Shown: piece by piece, positions 1-8,297 of the stretch
How positions within the stretch are numbered: position 1 is the stretch's first letter
How the letters are laid out: each line of letters begins with the position of its first letter
Assembly: GCA_963666755.2 (NCBI GenBank)
Contig: CAXXGW010000009.1
Span: forward strand, 2,540,480-2,604,479
Length of the DNA: 64,000 bases
Direction of reading: 5' to 3'
Source: CAXXOK01 sp963666755
GTDB taxonomy: Bacteria > Bacillota > Clostridia > Christensenellales > Aristaeellaceae
Made by a program: the position numbers and the translations under genes
The notes under the pieces: model-generated
Told to the model about the DNA's origin: nothing
The model's input: the letters and a program-made list of their open reading frames with translations, nothing else
The model's database searches: none

Positions 1-1977
1 TTCCACCGGCTGAAACCGGGCCTGCTCCTGCAGGATGGGCTGGATTGCTGCGGCCGCCCCGTGGTGGCGGACATCGGTATCGACCACGCCACGGATGATG
101 TACCCGGTATGGCGGTGCTCTGCGAGGGCGACAGGCTGCTGCCCCCGCGCGCCCGCAATACCCACAAGGGCGCCTACGGTCGATTGCTGGTATTGGCAGG
201 CAGCCCCGGCATGGCGGGCGCCGCCTCGCTGTGCGCGCTGGCGGCTCTGCGCACGGGCACAGGGCTGGTCACGGTCGCCTGCCCGCAAAGCGTCATGCCG
301 ATCGTGCAAACGCTCTGCCCCTGCGCCACCTGCCTGCCGTTGCCGGAGGAACCTGCCGGGCAACGCAGCGCAACGGCGGGCGGGGACATGGGCGACCGCC
401 CCGCGCAACAAAGCGCAGAGGCGGTCAATGCCCTCCCCTCCCAAACGCCGGAGGGGTCGCATTCCGGAGCACGGTACGCGGCGATGCAGCAGAGCGTTCC
501 TTCGCTGGACGCGGCCTCCGCGTCTTTTCCCACCGCCCAGTCGGCAATGCCGGAATCAGCGCAGGCATCCGATACTCCTGCCGCTAAGGCTTCCTATCCG
601 GGCGCGGCGGAGGCAGGCAATGCTCCCTCTGCTGTGGTTGCAAAACCCGCAGACGTATCCCTTCCCCCATTCTTACAATCCGCGTCAGTCCGCACCGGGC
701 AGGATGGCGATTTCACGCCGGACGCAACGGTGTCGGTCGGCATGGATGCTGCCCTTGCAGAGGATGCTTGGGCGCTGCTCGAACCCGCACTCCGGAAAGC
801 CGACGCGTTGGTGGTCGGCTGCGGGCTTGGGCAGGGTCGGCTGGCGAGCGCCCTGCTTGAGCGGCTGCTCCTGTGGCTGCAAACCCATCCGCTGCCCACA
901 GTGCTGGACGCGGATGCGCTCAACCTGCTGTCGCGGCGGCAACCGGCGCAACTGCCGGGCAGCATTGTCCTGACCCCCCATGCCGGCGAGGCGGCGCGGC
1001 TTTTGCACACTTCAGTTGCGGATGTGCTGTGTGATCTGCCCCAGGCCGCGCGTGCGCTGCATCAGGCCTTCGGCTGCGCGGTGGTGCTCAAGAGTGCGGC
1101 CACCGTGCTGATCGCGGACGATGGCGAGGCAATCAGCCCCTACGGCACCCCGGGCATGGCCAAGGGCGGCAGCGGCGATACGCTCGCGGGCGTGCTGGGC
1201 GCACTGCTGGCCGGGCGCGCCGCCTACGCCCTCGACGGGGTACGGCTGTTACAGTCCGGCTGCGCGCTGCATGGGCTGGCCGGAACGCTGGCTGTGGAAA
1301 CAACCGGTATCCGCGGGCTTTTGGCAAGCGACCTGTGCGAGGCGCTTGGGCGCGTGCCGGACTGCGTGCCGCCTGCCTATGCTCCCTGCGTGCCGCCCGC
1401 GCTGCAGGGGCAAGCCGATTCGCCAAATGCACCGCAAACAGCCGCAGGCGGCGGGCCGCTTCTGCCCGGCAGGAGCAAGCGCTGCCGTCCGTATCCGCTG
1501 TCTGGCGCATCCCACCTGCTGCAAACCGTAGAGGACGAGCTGTTCGACCCGGACGCGATTTCGCTGTATTATGCCTCCGGCGAGGCAGAAAATCTGGCAC
1601 ACTCCGGCATTGCCGCGCGCAGCCCCGCCCCGGAGCCGCGTGACCCGCGCGCGCCGCTGGGCCGCCGGGTGCGGGTTACGGTGGATCGCCCCGTCGGCAG
1701 CCGCCATCCGGAGCACAGCGAGCTGCACTATCTGCTGAACCACGGCTATGTGGCGGATGTGCTCGCGTACGATAACGAGTGGCAGGATGCCTATGTGCTG
1801 GGGGTTTTCACCCCGCTGGAGCTGTTTGAGGGCGAGGTGGTCGCGGTTATCCACCGGCTGGACGGCACCGAGGATCAGTGGGTTGTGGCCACGCCGGGTG
1901 CCCACCCCACCGCAGACGAGGTGCGCGCCGCCACCGCCTTTGCCGAGCAATACTACCGCACCGAAATCTGGGTATAG
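1..1977 (+). CDS. nnr: NAD(P)H-hydrate repair enzyme (Nnr), 5' partial, fused to a small pyrophosphatase-like domain
   Basis: The frame is open from base 1, so the gene starts upstream of the window. The first ~30 codons (FHRLKPGL, then VVADIGID) match the end of the YjeF_N epimerase domain. The ADP/ATP-dependent NAD(P)HX dehydratase domain follows: glycine motif LLVLAGSPGMAGAAS near codon 61, LTPHAGE near codon 324, and the GMAKGGSGDTLAGV signature near codons 385-398. Between about codons 125 and 235 there is an Ala/Pro/Ser-rich low-complexity insert not usual for the family. After the dehydratase and a ~60-residue linker, codons ~550-658 (VRVTVDRPVGS, LNHGYV, DNEWQDAYVLGV, VVAVIHRLDG) resemble the ~110-residue inorganic-pyrophosphatase-like proteins that are normally free-standing in Clostridia. 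No in-frame ATG precedes this domain; a GTG at 1669 has no convincing ribosome site, so I read a true fusion. Enzymatic role of the third domain is inferred. Confidence 0.87.
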   Translation, partial: FHRLKPGLLLQDGLDCCGRPVVADIGIDHATDDVPGMAVLCEGDRLLPPRARNTHKGAYGRLLVLAGSPGMAGAASLCALAALRTGTGLVTVACPQSVMPIVQTLCPCATCLPLPEEPAGQRSATAGGDMGDRPAQQSAEAVNALPSQTPEGSHSGARYAAMQQSVPSLDAASASFPTAQSAMPESAQASDTPAAKASYPGAAEAGNAPSAVVAKPADVSLPPFLQSASVRTGQDGDFTPDATVSVGMDAALAEDAWALLEPALRKADALVVGCGLGQGRLASALLERLLLWLQTHPLPTVLDADALNLLSRRQPAQLPGSIVLTPHAGEAARLLHTSVADVLCDLPQAARALHQAFGCAVVLKSAATVLIADDGEAISPYGTPGMAKGGSGDTLAGVLGALLAGRAAYALDGVRLLQSGCALHGLAGTLAVETTGIRGLLASDLCEALGRVPDCVPPAYAPCVPPALQGQADSPNAPQTAAGGGPLLPGRSKRCRPYPLSGASHLLQTVEDELFDPDAISLYYASGEAENLAHSGIAARSPAPEPRDPRAPLGRRVRVTVDRPVGSRHPEHSELHYLLNHGYVADVLAYDNEWQDAYVLGVFTPLELFEGEVVAVIHRLDGTEDQWVVATPGAHPTADEVRAATAFAEQYYRTEIWV

Positions 1978-2025
1978 CGCAACGTTGCCGCGATCGGCAA
2001 GAGGCGGCAACGGTTCGGGGGGGAC

Positions 2026-2360
2026 GCTGGGCTTCGTCTAAACCCGCCAAAGGGGTTCCCCCTTTGGAAACCTGACAAGGGATTTCATCCCTTGACCCCC
2101 CTTTGGGGTGCAATAAAGGCGTGTGTGCGCGAATTGCGGGATGTTTTCGCAGGGCTTCGCCTAAACCCGCCAAAGGGGTTCCCCCTTTGGAAACCTGACA
2201 AGGGATTGCATCCCTTGACCCCCTTTGGGGTACATCAAGGCGTGTGTGCGCGAATTGCGGGATGTTTACGCTGGGCTTCGCCCAGCCCCACCAAAGGGTT
2301 TCCCCTTTGGAAACCTGACAAGGGATTTCATCCCTTGTCCCATCTTTTTAACAGCATGCA
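2026..2360 (+). repeat. Three-unit tandem hairpin repeat (3' repeat family, locus 1)
   Basis: Three units of about 122 bp (hairpin cores begin at 2047, 2170 and 2291) fill the space after the nnr stop. Each core has two adjacent perfect hairpins with TTC loops: CCAAAGGGG-TTC-CCCCTTTGG, a short AAACCTGA spacer, then CAAGGGAT-TTC-ATCCCTTG; units 1 and 2 add an ACCCC/GGGGT stem. The same hairpin pair recurs at about 11.7-12.3, 47.9-48.2 and 59.5 kb. Orientation matches the upstream gene. Frames that cross the array are open by composition and I do not regard them as genes. Confidence 0.9.
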
Positions 2361-2398
2361 GCGAGCCCGGAGCCTAACGGCTCCGGGCTCGCTTTTTT
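2361..2398 (+). terminator. Rho-independent terminator after nnr and its repeat array
   Basis: A perfect 14-bp stem (GCGAGCCCGGAGCC / GGCTCCGGGCTCGC) with a TAAC loop is followed by six T on the + strand. The T run points to termination of rightward transcription from nnr through the repeats; the convergent VWA gene ends just beyond. Confidence 0.9.
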
Positions 2399-2412
2399 CG
2401 TTCTATGCTGGG

Positions 2413-4077
2413 TTAAATTTGCGAATTGAAGATATTGCGCAGGTTGTACACTACGTTGCTCTCGTCCGCCTTGGTGCTGGAGGCTTCGTTGATGTTGCTC
2501 AGCGCCGAAAGGCCGGTCATATCCGCGCCGCTGCCGTAACCGATGGTGTGGATGGGGATGGTGAGCCCCTGCACCACCGGGGTGATCTGCTCCAGCGAAT
2601 AGCCGCGGTTTTGCACGCCGTCGCTCAGCACAAACAACATCAGCTTGGCATTGGGCAGCTGCTCTTTTTCCGCCAGCAGCAGGCGCACGCCTTCCAGCAC
2701 CGCGTCGTAGGTGGCGGTGCCGCCTCCGGCCACCAAATCCTTGACCGCGCCGCTGAAGTAAGCCTTCTGCTTGCCGGTAAACTCGCCGATGGGCAGGTTG
2801 ATCACCACATCGTCGGCATAGCTGACCAGCCCCACATAATTCCCTTCCCCGATGTACTGCGCGGCGTTCACCAGCGAGCCTTTCAGCTCCCGCAGAGGCG
2901 TGCCGTCCATGCTGCCGGAGGTATCGGCCACAAACACCGCCACCACAGGCTGGCCGCCGTCCTTGTTTTCCTTCCACACCTTCTGGGCGGCGTAGAGCTG
3001 CGCGCCGTGCAGGTTTAACGCCTCTCCGGGATAATCGTCCAGGGCGTTAAAACCGTAGCGCTTAGCCTCGGCCTGCGCCGCGGGGGTCTGGCAGAAGGCG
3101 GCAAACTGCTTAAGCACCTCCCGTTGGGCTTCGGTACAGCCGTTCAGCGCGTAAAGCGGGCTGTCGTGCCGCACGCCGAAGGGGGTAAACACGTAGTCGC
3201 TCAGCGTCGGTTCCACGCTATAGGCCTGGTATTCCATAATCATGGCGTCCAGCACGCCCTTCTTGGCGCTTTCGCGCATCTGGGCGGTGGTGTAGGCCAC
3301 GGGCGGCACCTGCTTCTGGAAGGCTTGCAGCTTTTCCACCGCCGCGGCGCTCAGCGGATCGGCCGGGTCGAACGCCTGCAGCATCGCCGTGAGGATGTTC
3401 AGCCCCGTGCTGCTGGCGTAGGGGTTGGTGTAACCCAGCAGCAGATCGCCCGCCAGCACCGCATCCAGAATTTTCGGCAGTGTAACCTCGCCGTACTTGT
3501 TCACAAAGTCGGTATTCGCCTTTTTACTCATCAGGATGCCCGCGGTATTGCCCGCCAGCCGGGTGGCTACGGTGTCAAACGCGATGCCGCGGGAGGTCAG
3601 CATTTCGGCCCACAGCTCATTGGTCGGGGTAAACGCCGGGGGCGCATACTTGCCGCTGGTGATGTATTCCGTCGCCAGCCCCGAGGCGATGGGGCGGATG
3701 GAAACGGACACGCGGCCGCCGTTCAGGGTCGCGCCTGATTTGTTAAAGGCCTCCGCCTCCACGTTCAGCCAGCCGTCCATGCCGGTGCCCGCCTTTTCGG
3801 TCGAGGCGACAATCTCCACATCCACCGTACCGGTGCCCACCACACTCAGGGGATAGTTGCCGATATCGGGCAGTTCGTCGGCGGTGTCAGTAATCTCCGT
3901 ACCACTGATGTCCATGCGCGGCTCCACCGAGGTGACGCGCACCTTGCTGAGCAGCGCGTCCAGCGATTCGCCCGCCTGCTTGGGGGTCAGCGGCTCGCTG
4001 CCGCCGCAGCCGGTCAGCAGCGGCAGGGCGAGGCTAAGCGCTGCGCACAGCGCCAGTATTTTCATCCTTTTGCGCAT
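2413..4077 (-). CDS. VWA-domain lipoprotein with substrate-binding-like N-terminal half
   Basis: A 554-residue protein exported as a lipoprotein: signal peptide with lipobox LLTGC at residues ~20-24. Residues ~60-340 look like an extracellular solute-binding fold (segments such as LAGDLLLGYTNPYASS), and residues ~380-545 form a von Willebrand A domain with an intact MIDAS start, DTSGSM, a later TYDAV loop and a LSDG strand. VWA domains bind metal and mediate protein contacts; the ligand here is unknown. An AAAGGAGG site lies 10 bases before the ATG, inside the end of the preceding gene (4094-4840), so the two are co-transcribed. The pairing suggests a surface complex anchored by that membrane partner. 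An alternative start is the fifth codon, MKILALC. Confidence 0.85.
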   Translation of the reverse strand: MRKRMKILALCAALSLALPLLTGCGGSEPLTPKQAGESLDALLSKVRVTSVEPRMDISGTEITDTADELPDIGNYPLSVVGTGTVDVEIVASTEKAGTGMDGWLNVEAEAFNKSGATLNGGRVSVSIRPIASGLATEYITSGKYAPPAFTPTNELWAEMLTSRGIAFDTVATRLAGNTAGILMSKKANTDFVNKYGEVTLPKILDAVLAGDLLLGYTNPYASSTGLNILTAMLQAFDPADPLSAAAVEKLQAFQKQVPPVAYTTAQMRESAKKGVLDAMIMEYQAYSVEPTLSDYVFTPFGVRHDSPLYALNGCTEAQREVLKQFAAFCQTPAAQAEAKRYGFNALDDYPGEALNLHGAQLYAAQKVWKENKDGGQPVVAVFVADTSGSMDGTPLRELKGSLVNAAQYIGEGNYVGLVSYADDVVINLPIGEFTGKQKAYFSGAVKDLVAGGGTATYDAVLEGVRLLLAEKEQLPNAKLMLFVLSDGVQNRGYSLEQITPVVQGLTIPIHTIGYGSGADMTGLSALSNINEASSTKADESNVVYNLRNIFNSQI

Positions 4078-4093
4078 GGGTTGCGTTCCTCCT

Positions 4094-4840
4094 TTACGGA
4101 TTGGGCATCCGTATGCCGTCGTTGGCCAGCGAGCGGATGACGTCGGTCATCACCTGCAGATCAATCCCCTCGCGGCCCGCCTTCTTTTCCTCAACATAGC
4201 GTACGGTTTCGGTCAGCAAGGTTTCGCAGCGGTTGAGCACATCCTCGTTTTCGTTGAGGAACACCTGCATGGTGCGGGCATGCTCGGCGTAAACAGCTTC
4301 CCGGCGGCGGGCGTTTTCTTCCTTGGGGTCGCACAGCAGCGCGCGGTTGAGCACCAGCGCCAGCTTGCGGCATAGCGTCTGCTCGGCGTCGGCCAGCGCG
4401 GCGGAGGCCTGCCCCAGCAGCGTCACGTCGTTGCGTTCCAGCAGTTCCGCCATCTTCTGCTTTTTGCGCGCGATGTTGTCCAGCTGGTCCAGCCCCTGCT
4501 GGAGCATCTCCTTCAGTTGCGGGCGTTCCGCCTGAAAGCGGGTCAGCTCGGCGCGCAGCTCCTCGGGGTCGAGCGCGCGATCCGGCGCAAAGTGGATGCG
4601 CGCCGCGTCAAGCGTGCATTGCCGGCGCGTCCGCAGCCGGGGTACCAGCAGCAGCAGGTTCAGCCCCACCGCCAGCACAACCCACCCGATGCGGCACAGG
4701 AGAATCAGCAGATCGGCCTGCCGGATGCCGAAACAGATGATCCAGTCCGTTCGGTTGATGGCAAGCACCCACAGGAGCGCCACCAGCAGCAATGCTTCGA
4801 CAACCATCAGGATCCGGTTGGCGCGCGTGGGTTTCCACAT
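4094..4840 (-). CDS. Membrane protein with two N-terminal TM segments and coiled coil
   Basis: This 248-residue protein is not one I recognise by family. Two hydrophobic segments (residues ~9-27 and ~42-64) place it in the membrane. The rest is charged and helical, with heptad-like stretches around residues 95-230 (for example KEMLQQGLDQLDNIARKKQK), so a cytoplasmic coiled coil is likely. GGAGG lies 10 bases before the ATG. It is the first gene of a two-gene unit with the VWA lipoprotein, separated by only 16 bases, so it probably supports or signals for that protein. It somewhat recalls the small helical proteins seen next to VWA or toxic-anion-resistance genes, but I would not name it. Confidence 0.75.
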   Translation of the reverse strand: MWKPTRANRILMVVEALLLVALLWVLAINRTDWIICFGIRQADLLILLCRIGWVVLAVGLNLLLLVPRLRTRRQCTLDAARIHFAPDRALDPEELRAELTRFQAERPQLKEMLQQGLDQLDNIARKKQKMAELLERNDVTLLGQASAALADAEQTLCRKLALVLNRALLCDPKEENARRREAVYAEHARTMQVFLNENEDVLNRCETLLTETVRYVEEKKAGREGIDLQVMTDVIRSLANDGIRMPNP

Positions 4841-4872
4841 GGCAATCCGCCTCCGTTTTCAGGGAATGGTTC

Positions 4873-4881
4873 ATTATACCA
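4873..4881 (-). promoter_or_regulatory. Extended -10 promoter element for the membrane/VWA operon
   Basis: On the minus strand TGGTATAAT gives a perfect -10 with the TGn extension, about 30 bases before the start codon of the 4094-4840 gene. No good -35 is visible at 17 bases, consistent with an extended -10 promoter. Confidence 0.5.
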
Positions 4882-4953
4882 TGGTTTGGCGTAAAAGCGA
4901 GCCCGCGCGCCCAGCCTGTCGGTTTGTGCGCATAAGCGCCCCGCGCGGGGTTT

Positions 4954-5367
4954 TCAGCGCTTTGCGCGCACCGCGCAGCCGACGGGCAGGGGGGTTCCCG
5001 CCTCAGCCGCGTCGCAGGCATCCTGATAATAGGCCACCTTGGCGCGGATATGCTTCAGCTCCCGGCGCAGCTGGGCGATGTGCTGCTCCGTAGCCGCCTG
5101 ATGCGCCAGCAGCATGGCGCGCCGCTGCTCAAGCGTGGCCGCGCCTCCGTCGCACAGGCGCACAAACCGGCGGATTTCCTGAATGGGCATGCCGGTGTTT
5201 TTAAGGCACGCAATCACCGACAGCCATTCCAAATCCGCTTCGCCGTACTGGCGGCGGCTGCCGCCCGCGCGGGGCACCGGGCCGAGCAACCCCTCGGCTT
5301 CATAATAACGCAGGGTAGATGCGGGCAAGCCCGTGCGGTCGGCCACTTCGCGGATACTGTAGGTCAA
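4954..5367 (-). CDS. MerR-family regulator (AdhR/NmlR-like), TTG start
   Basis: A 137-residue MerR-type regulator: winged-helix N terminus (YSIREVADRTGLPASTLRYYE), then a dimerisation coiled coil (LRRELKHIRAKVAYYQD). I chose the TTG at 5365-5367 because GGGAGGG sits 6 bases upstream and the family motif begins at once; an ATG 27 bases further upstream (5394) is possible. The CLKNTGM motif contains the cysteine (about residue 54) conserved in AdhR/NmlR-type regulators that sense aldehydes or related electrophiles. It is divergent from an iron alcohol dehydrogenase whose promoter carries a MerR-type operator, so it very likely activates that gene. Confidence 0.92.
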   Translation of the reverse strand: MTYSIREVADRTGLPASTLRYYEAEGLLGPVPRAGGSRRQYGEADLEWLSVIACLKNTGMPIQEIRRFVRLCDGGAATLEQRRAMLLAHQAATEQHIAQLRRELKHIRAKVAYYQDACDAAEAGTPLPVGCAVRAKR

Positions 5368-5413
5368 GGTGATCCCTCCCTGTAGGAGGCGCATTTTTTT
5401 GCGCGGCTCCCTA

Positions 5414-5444
5414 TTGACTTAAACCTTGCTTTAAGCAGTATACT
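5414..5444 (+). promoter_or_regulatory. MerR-type promoter with 19-bp spacer and dyad operator
   Basis: TTGACT (5414-5419) and TATACT (5439-5444) are separated by 19 bp, the overlong spacing typical of MerR-activated promoters. The dyad CTTAAACCTTGCTTTAAG (5418-5435), with perfect 6-bp arms, overlaps the -35 and lies in the spacer, where a MerR dimer binds. Upstream of the alcohol dehydrogenase and divergent from the MerR gene. Confidence 0.9.
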
Positions 5445-5502
5445 CTAATTGCAGGCATGTGCAAGCTTTTACGTGTGAAAATTGAAAGGAAGTGCGTATC
5501 GC

Positions 5503-6675
5503 ATGGAAAATTTCCAGTTTTTCTCCCCCACGTTCTTCGCCTTCGGGCGCGGCAGCGAGCAGCAGGTGGGCGAGCTGGTACGGCGGTTCGGCGGCCATAA
5601 GGCCCTGGTGCATTACGGCGGCGGCTCTATCAAGAAAAACGGCGTGTATGACCGGGTCATGGCTTCGCTGGCGCAGGCGGGCATCCCCGCGGTGGAGCTG
5701 GGCGGCGTGCAGCCCAACCCGCGCAGTGGGCTGGTGTATACGGGCATCGACCTGTGCCGTCGGGAGGGGATCGACTTCATTTTGGCGGTGGGCGGCGGCA
5801 GCGCCATCGACTCCGCCAAAGCCATCGCGGCGGGCGTGCCCTATGAGGGCGATTTCTGGGATTATTACCGTACCGGCAAACCGGTGCAGCAGGCGTTGCC
5901 GGTGGGCACGGTGCTCACCATTGCCGCAGCGGGCAGCGAAGGCTCGCCGGATACCGTCATCACCCAGGAGGACGGCATGTATAAACGCGGCGCGACCGGC
6001 GATGCGCTGCGGCCGAGGTTCTCCATCCTCAACCCGGAGTTTACGCTTTCGCTGGGCGCGTTCCAGACGGCCTGCGGCATCACCGACATCATGGCCCACG
6101 TGTGCGAGCGGTATTTTACCGATACCACCGAGGTGGAGGTGACCGACCGCCTGTGCGAGAGCGTGCTGCTGACCATGGTACAGGCCGCGCCGCGCGTCAT
6201 TGCCAACCTGGGGGATTATGATGCACGCGCCAATATCCTGTGGGCGGGCATGGTGGCGCATAACAATCTGGTGGGCGTCGGCCGCAAGCAGGATTGGAAC
6301 AGCCACCGCATTGAGCACGAGCTGTCCGCACGGTTCGATGTGGCACACGGCGCAGGGCTGGCGGTCATTATGCCCGCGTGGATGCGCCATGTGATGCGCC
6401 ACGATGTGATGCGCTTTGCGCAGTTCGCCACGCGCGTATGGGGCTGCAGCATGGATTTTGCCAATCCGGAAGCCACGGCACTGGAAGGTATCGCGCGTTT
6501 CCGCGCCTTCCTGACGGGCCTTGGCATGCCCGCAACGCTGGGCGAGCTGGGCATAGGCGAAGCGGAGATTCCCGCGCTGGTGGATCATCTGTTCGCGCTG
6601 GAAGCCGAACCGCTGCCCGGGTTTATGCCCCTGACGCGCAAGGATGTGGAGGCCATTTACCGGCTGGCGCTGTGA
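5503..6675 (+). CDS. Iron-containing alcohol dehydrogenase (butanol-dehydrogenase-like)
   Basis: NAD(P)-dependent group III alcohol dehydrogenase interconverting aldehydes and alcohols in the cytoplasm; 390 residues, full length. Visible features: nucleotide-binding GGGSAIDSAKAIA at about residues 91-103, metal ligands in CGITDIMAH and in the NSHRIEHELSARFDVAHGAGLA region (the HxxxH and following His that bind iron). The ATG at 5503 is preceded by AAAGGAAG; a TTG seven codons earlier is less likely. Best related to the YugJ/BdhA/YqhD branch. Control by the adjacent MerR regulator through the 19-bp-spacer promoter suggests a role in aldehyde detoxification or fermentative alcohol formation (inference). 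Confidence 0.93.
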   Translation: MENFQFFSPTFFAFGRGSEQQVGELVRRFGGHKALVHYGGGSIKKNGVYDRVMASLAQAGIPAVELGGVQPNPRSGLVYTGIDLCRREGIDFILAVGGGSAIDSAKAIAAGVPYEGDFWDYYRTGKPVQQALPVGTVLTIAAAGSEGSPDTVITQEDGMYKRGATGDALRPRFSILNPEFTLSLGAFQTACGITDIMAHVCERYFTDTTEVEVTDRLCESVLLTMVQAAPRVIANLGDYDARANILWAGMVAHNNLVGVGRKQDWNSHRIEHELSARFDVAHGAGLAVIMPAWMRHVMRHDVMRFAQFATRVWGCSMDFANPEATALEGIARFRAFLTGLGMPATLGELGIGEAEIPALVDHLFALEAEPLPGFMPLTRKDVEAIYRLAL

Positions 6676-6987
6676 TACCGCACAAAAGGCGGCAGCACTC
6701 CCCGCCGCTGCGGAACTGGATTCGGGACGGCAATCTTGTAACCTCACCGCGCAACCTCGCAGGTTAGTAGCCGGCCAGTGTCACAAAAATGCAGGGCACG
6801 GCCGCTCTTCCTGCAATAAGGTGACGTAAACGGGGCAGGGACGACAGTCCCTGCCCCGTTTAGGCGTATGAAGGCATCCGGCCGGTGTTGCACGGTCAGA
6901 CAAAACCTGATGCGTAAAGCCCCCGCACGGGGTTTTCAGCGCTTTGCGCGCACCGCAGCCCCACGGCCTGCCTCCGCCTTCGCCGCC
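6676..6987. other. Convergent intergenic region with bidirectional terminator
   Basis: Between the convergent alcohol dehydrogenase and ccdA genes. A 15-bp perfect stem at 6828-6861 (arms AAACGGGGCAGGGAC / GTCCCTGCCCCGTTT, 4-base loop) ends in T on both strands and can stop transcription from either side. I see nothing else convincing; short open frames here are compositional. Confidence 0.8.
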
Positions 6988-7689
6988 TTACAGCAGCGTA
7001 GAAAGCAGCAGCCAGAGCCCGTAGGCGATCATCAGCAGGCCGCCGATGCGCCGTAAAAGCGGCTGGTGGTTGCGCAGCCAGGTAAAAGCGTCTTTCAGCG
7101 TCTGGTACAGGGCCATGAACACCAGCATCGGCAGCGCCAGCCCCAGCGCGAACATGGCCAGCGACGCCATCCCCACGCCGACGGTTTCAGCGGAGGTGGC
7201 CAAAATCAGCGCATTGGCCAGCACAGGGGTCAGGCACGGCGTCCAGCTGAGCGCAATCACAATGCCAAACAGCGCGGCGCTGAAAAAACCGGTTGGTTTC
7301 AGGGAGGCTTTCGTGGCCCACGCGGGGGCGTTCAAGCCTTTCCAGTGGATAAAATCAGCGGTCCACAGACCAAACAGGATCATTAGCGCGGCGGTTGCCA
7401 GGTTCAGCACCCCGCGATCCAGCGTCTTGAGCGCGCCGCCAACCAGCCCGGCGCCCGCGCCCATGAGCGTAAACAGCGTAACAAAGCCCGCCAGCAGGCC
7501 AAGGCTGCGTTTGAGCACGCCCACCCACGCGCCCCGCCGATCGGCGGTATCGGAGCCTTCACCCACCAGATAGAGGCCGTACACCGGCAGCATCGGCAGC
7601 ACGCAGGGGCTCAGGAACGCCACCAGCCCACCCACAAACATCGCCCAGAGCGTGGTCTGCGGCAAGGCCGCGGCCAGGTTAAAGCTCAT
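6988..7689 (-). CDS. ccdA: CcdA-type thiol-disulfide transmembrane transporter
   Basis: A 233-residue polytopic protein with about six hydrophobic segments. The two reactive cysteines sit in the expected proline-rich contexts FLSPCVLPMLP (residues ~27-37) and SWTPCLTPVL (residues ~147-156). CcdA/DsbD-gamma proteins move electrons from cytoplasmic thioredoxin across the membrane to extracytoplasmic thiol oxidoreductases. Its start overlaps the stop of the upstream exported thioredoxin gene by 4 bases (ATGA), so the two are translationally coupled and very likely form a redox pair. Confidence 0.94.
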   Translation of the reverse strand: MSFNLAAALPQTTLWAMFVGGLVAFLSPCVLPMLPVYGLYLVGEGSDTADRRGAWVGVLKRSLGLLAGFVTLFTLMGAGAGLVGGALKTLDRGVLNLATAALMILFGLWTADFIHWKGLNAPAWATKASLKPTGFFSAALFGIVIALSWTPCLTPVLANALILATSAETVGVGMASLAMFALGLALPMLVFMALYQTLKDAFTWLRNHQPLLRRIGGLLMIAYGLWLLLSTLL

Positions 7690-8297
7690 CGCTTAACCCT
7701 CCTGGTGGCGGAGGATGTTGCATCCGCCACGGTCGGCGCGGGCGTGGCGACAGCCGTACTTACCGCGGATTCCGCCTTCGGCTGGATTCCCATGGCCGCG
7801 AGCTGCTCGGTCATGATGTCGTAGGTAATCATGCCGCCCTGATACTGCTCAGGGGTCATGTACCCTTCCTGATCGATGAACATGCTCGTGGGAAAGCCCT
7901 GGACAAACATACTGGTCAGCGTCAGGTCCTCATCCTCAATCATGGGGATGCCCTGCAGGCCGAACTGCTCCACCACGGCGGCGGAATCCTCCGCATTTTC
8001 ACCGCTCCAGGCATGCACCAGGATCAGCGCCACATCGTCGGAGCTGTACGCGTCATAAAAACGCTTGATGTCGGGCATTTCCTCCATGCAGTACTGGCAC
8101 CAGCCGGTAAAAAAGTTCAGGTAAACGGCCTTGCCCTTGTACTGGGTCAGGTCCAGCGAGGTTTGGGCAAAGTAATCGGGCATATAGAAGCGCGCGGTCG
8201 TCGCTTCCGGGGCGGCCGCGGTTTCTGCCACCGCCACAAGGGGGAACAGCGCCACCGTGAGCAAAAGGGCCAGCCAACGTTTGAGTCCTGTTTTCAT
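7686..8297 (-). CDS. Exported TlpA/ResA-like thioredoxin-family protein
   Basis: A 203-residue protein with a Sec signal peptide (hydrophobic residues ~8-23, AxA-type site VAVAETA; no lipobox cysteine). The thioredoxin fold follows, with active site WCQYC near residues 66-70 and the cis-proline loop GFPTSMF. The C-terminal ~35 residues are Ala/Thr/Ser-rich. It is likely the extracytoplasmic thiol reductase fed by CcdA; the target proteins are not evident from the context, since no cytochrome c genes are nearby. AGGAGG lies 5 to 10 bases before the ATG. Confidence 0.92.
   Translation of the reverse strand: MKTGLKRWLALLLTVALFPLVAVAETAAAPEATTARFYMPDYFAQTSLDLTQYKGKAVYLNFFTGWCQYCMEEMPDIKRFYDAYSSDDVALILVHAWSGENAEDSAAVVEQFGLQGIPMIEDEDLTLTSMFVQGFPTSMFIDQEGYMTPEQYQGGMITYDIMTEQLAAMGIQPKAESAVSTAVATPAPTVADATSSATRRVKR

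Noticed and set aside
1669..1977. A separate pyrophosphatase-like gene starting at the GTG at 1669
   Set aside because: No ribosome-binding sequence precedes it and the frame is continuous with the dehydratase, so a fusion is the simpler reading.
2092..3018. A 308-codon rightward frame across the repeats and the VWA gene
   Set aside because: It crosses the terminator and is antisense to a well-supported lipoprotein gene.
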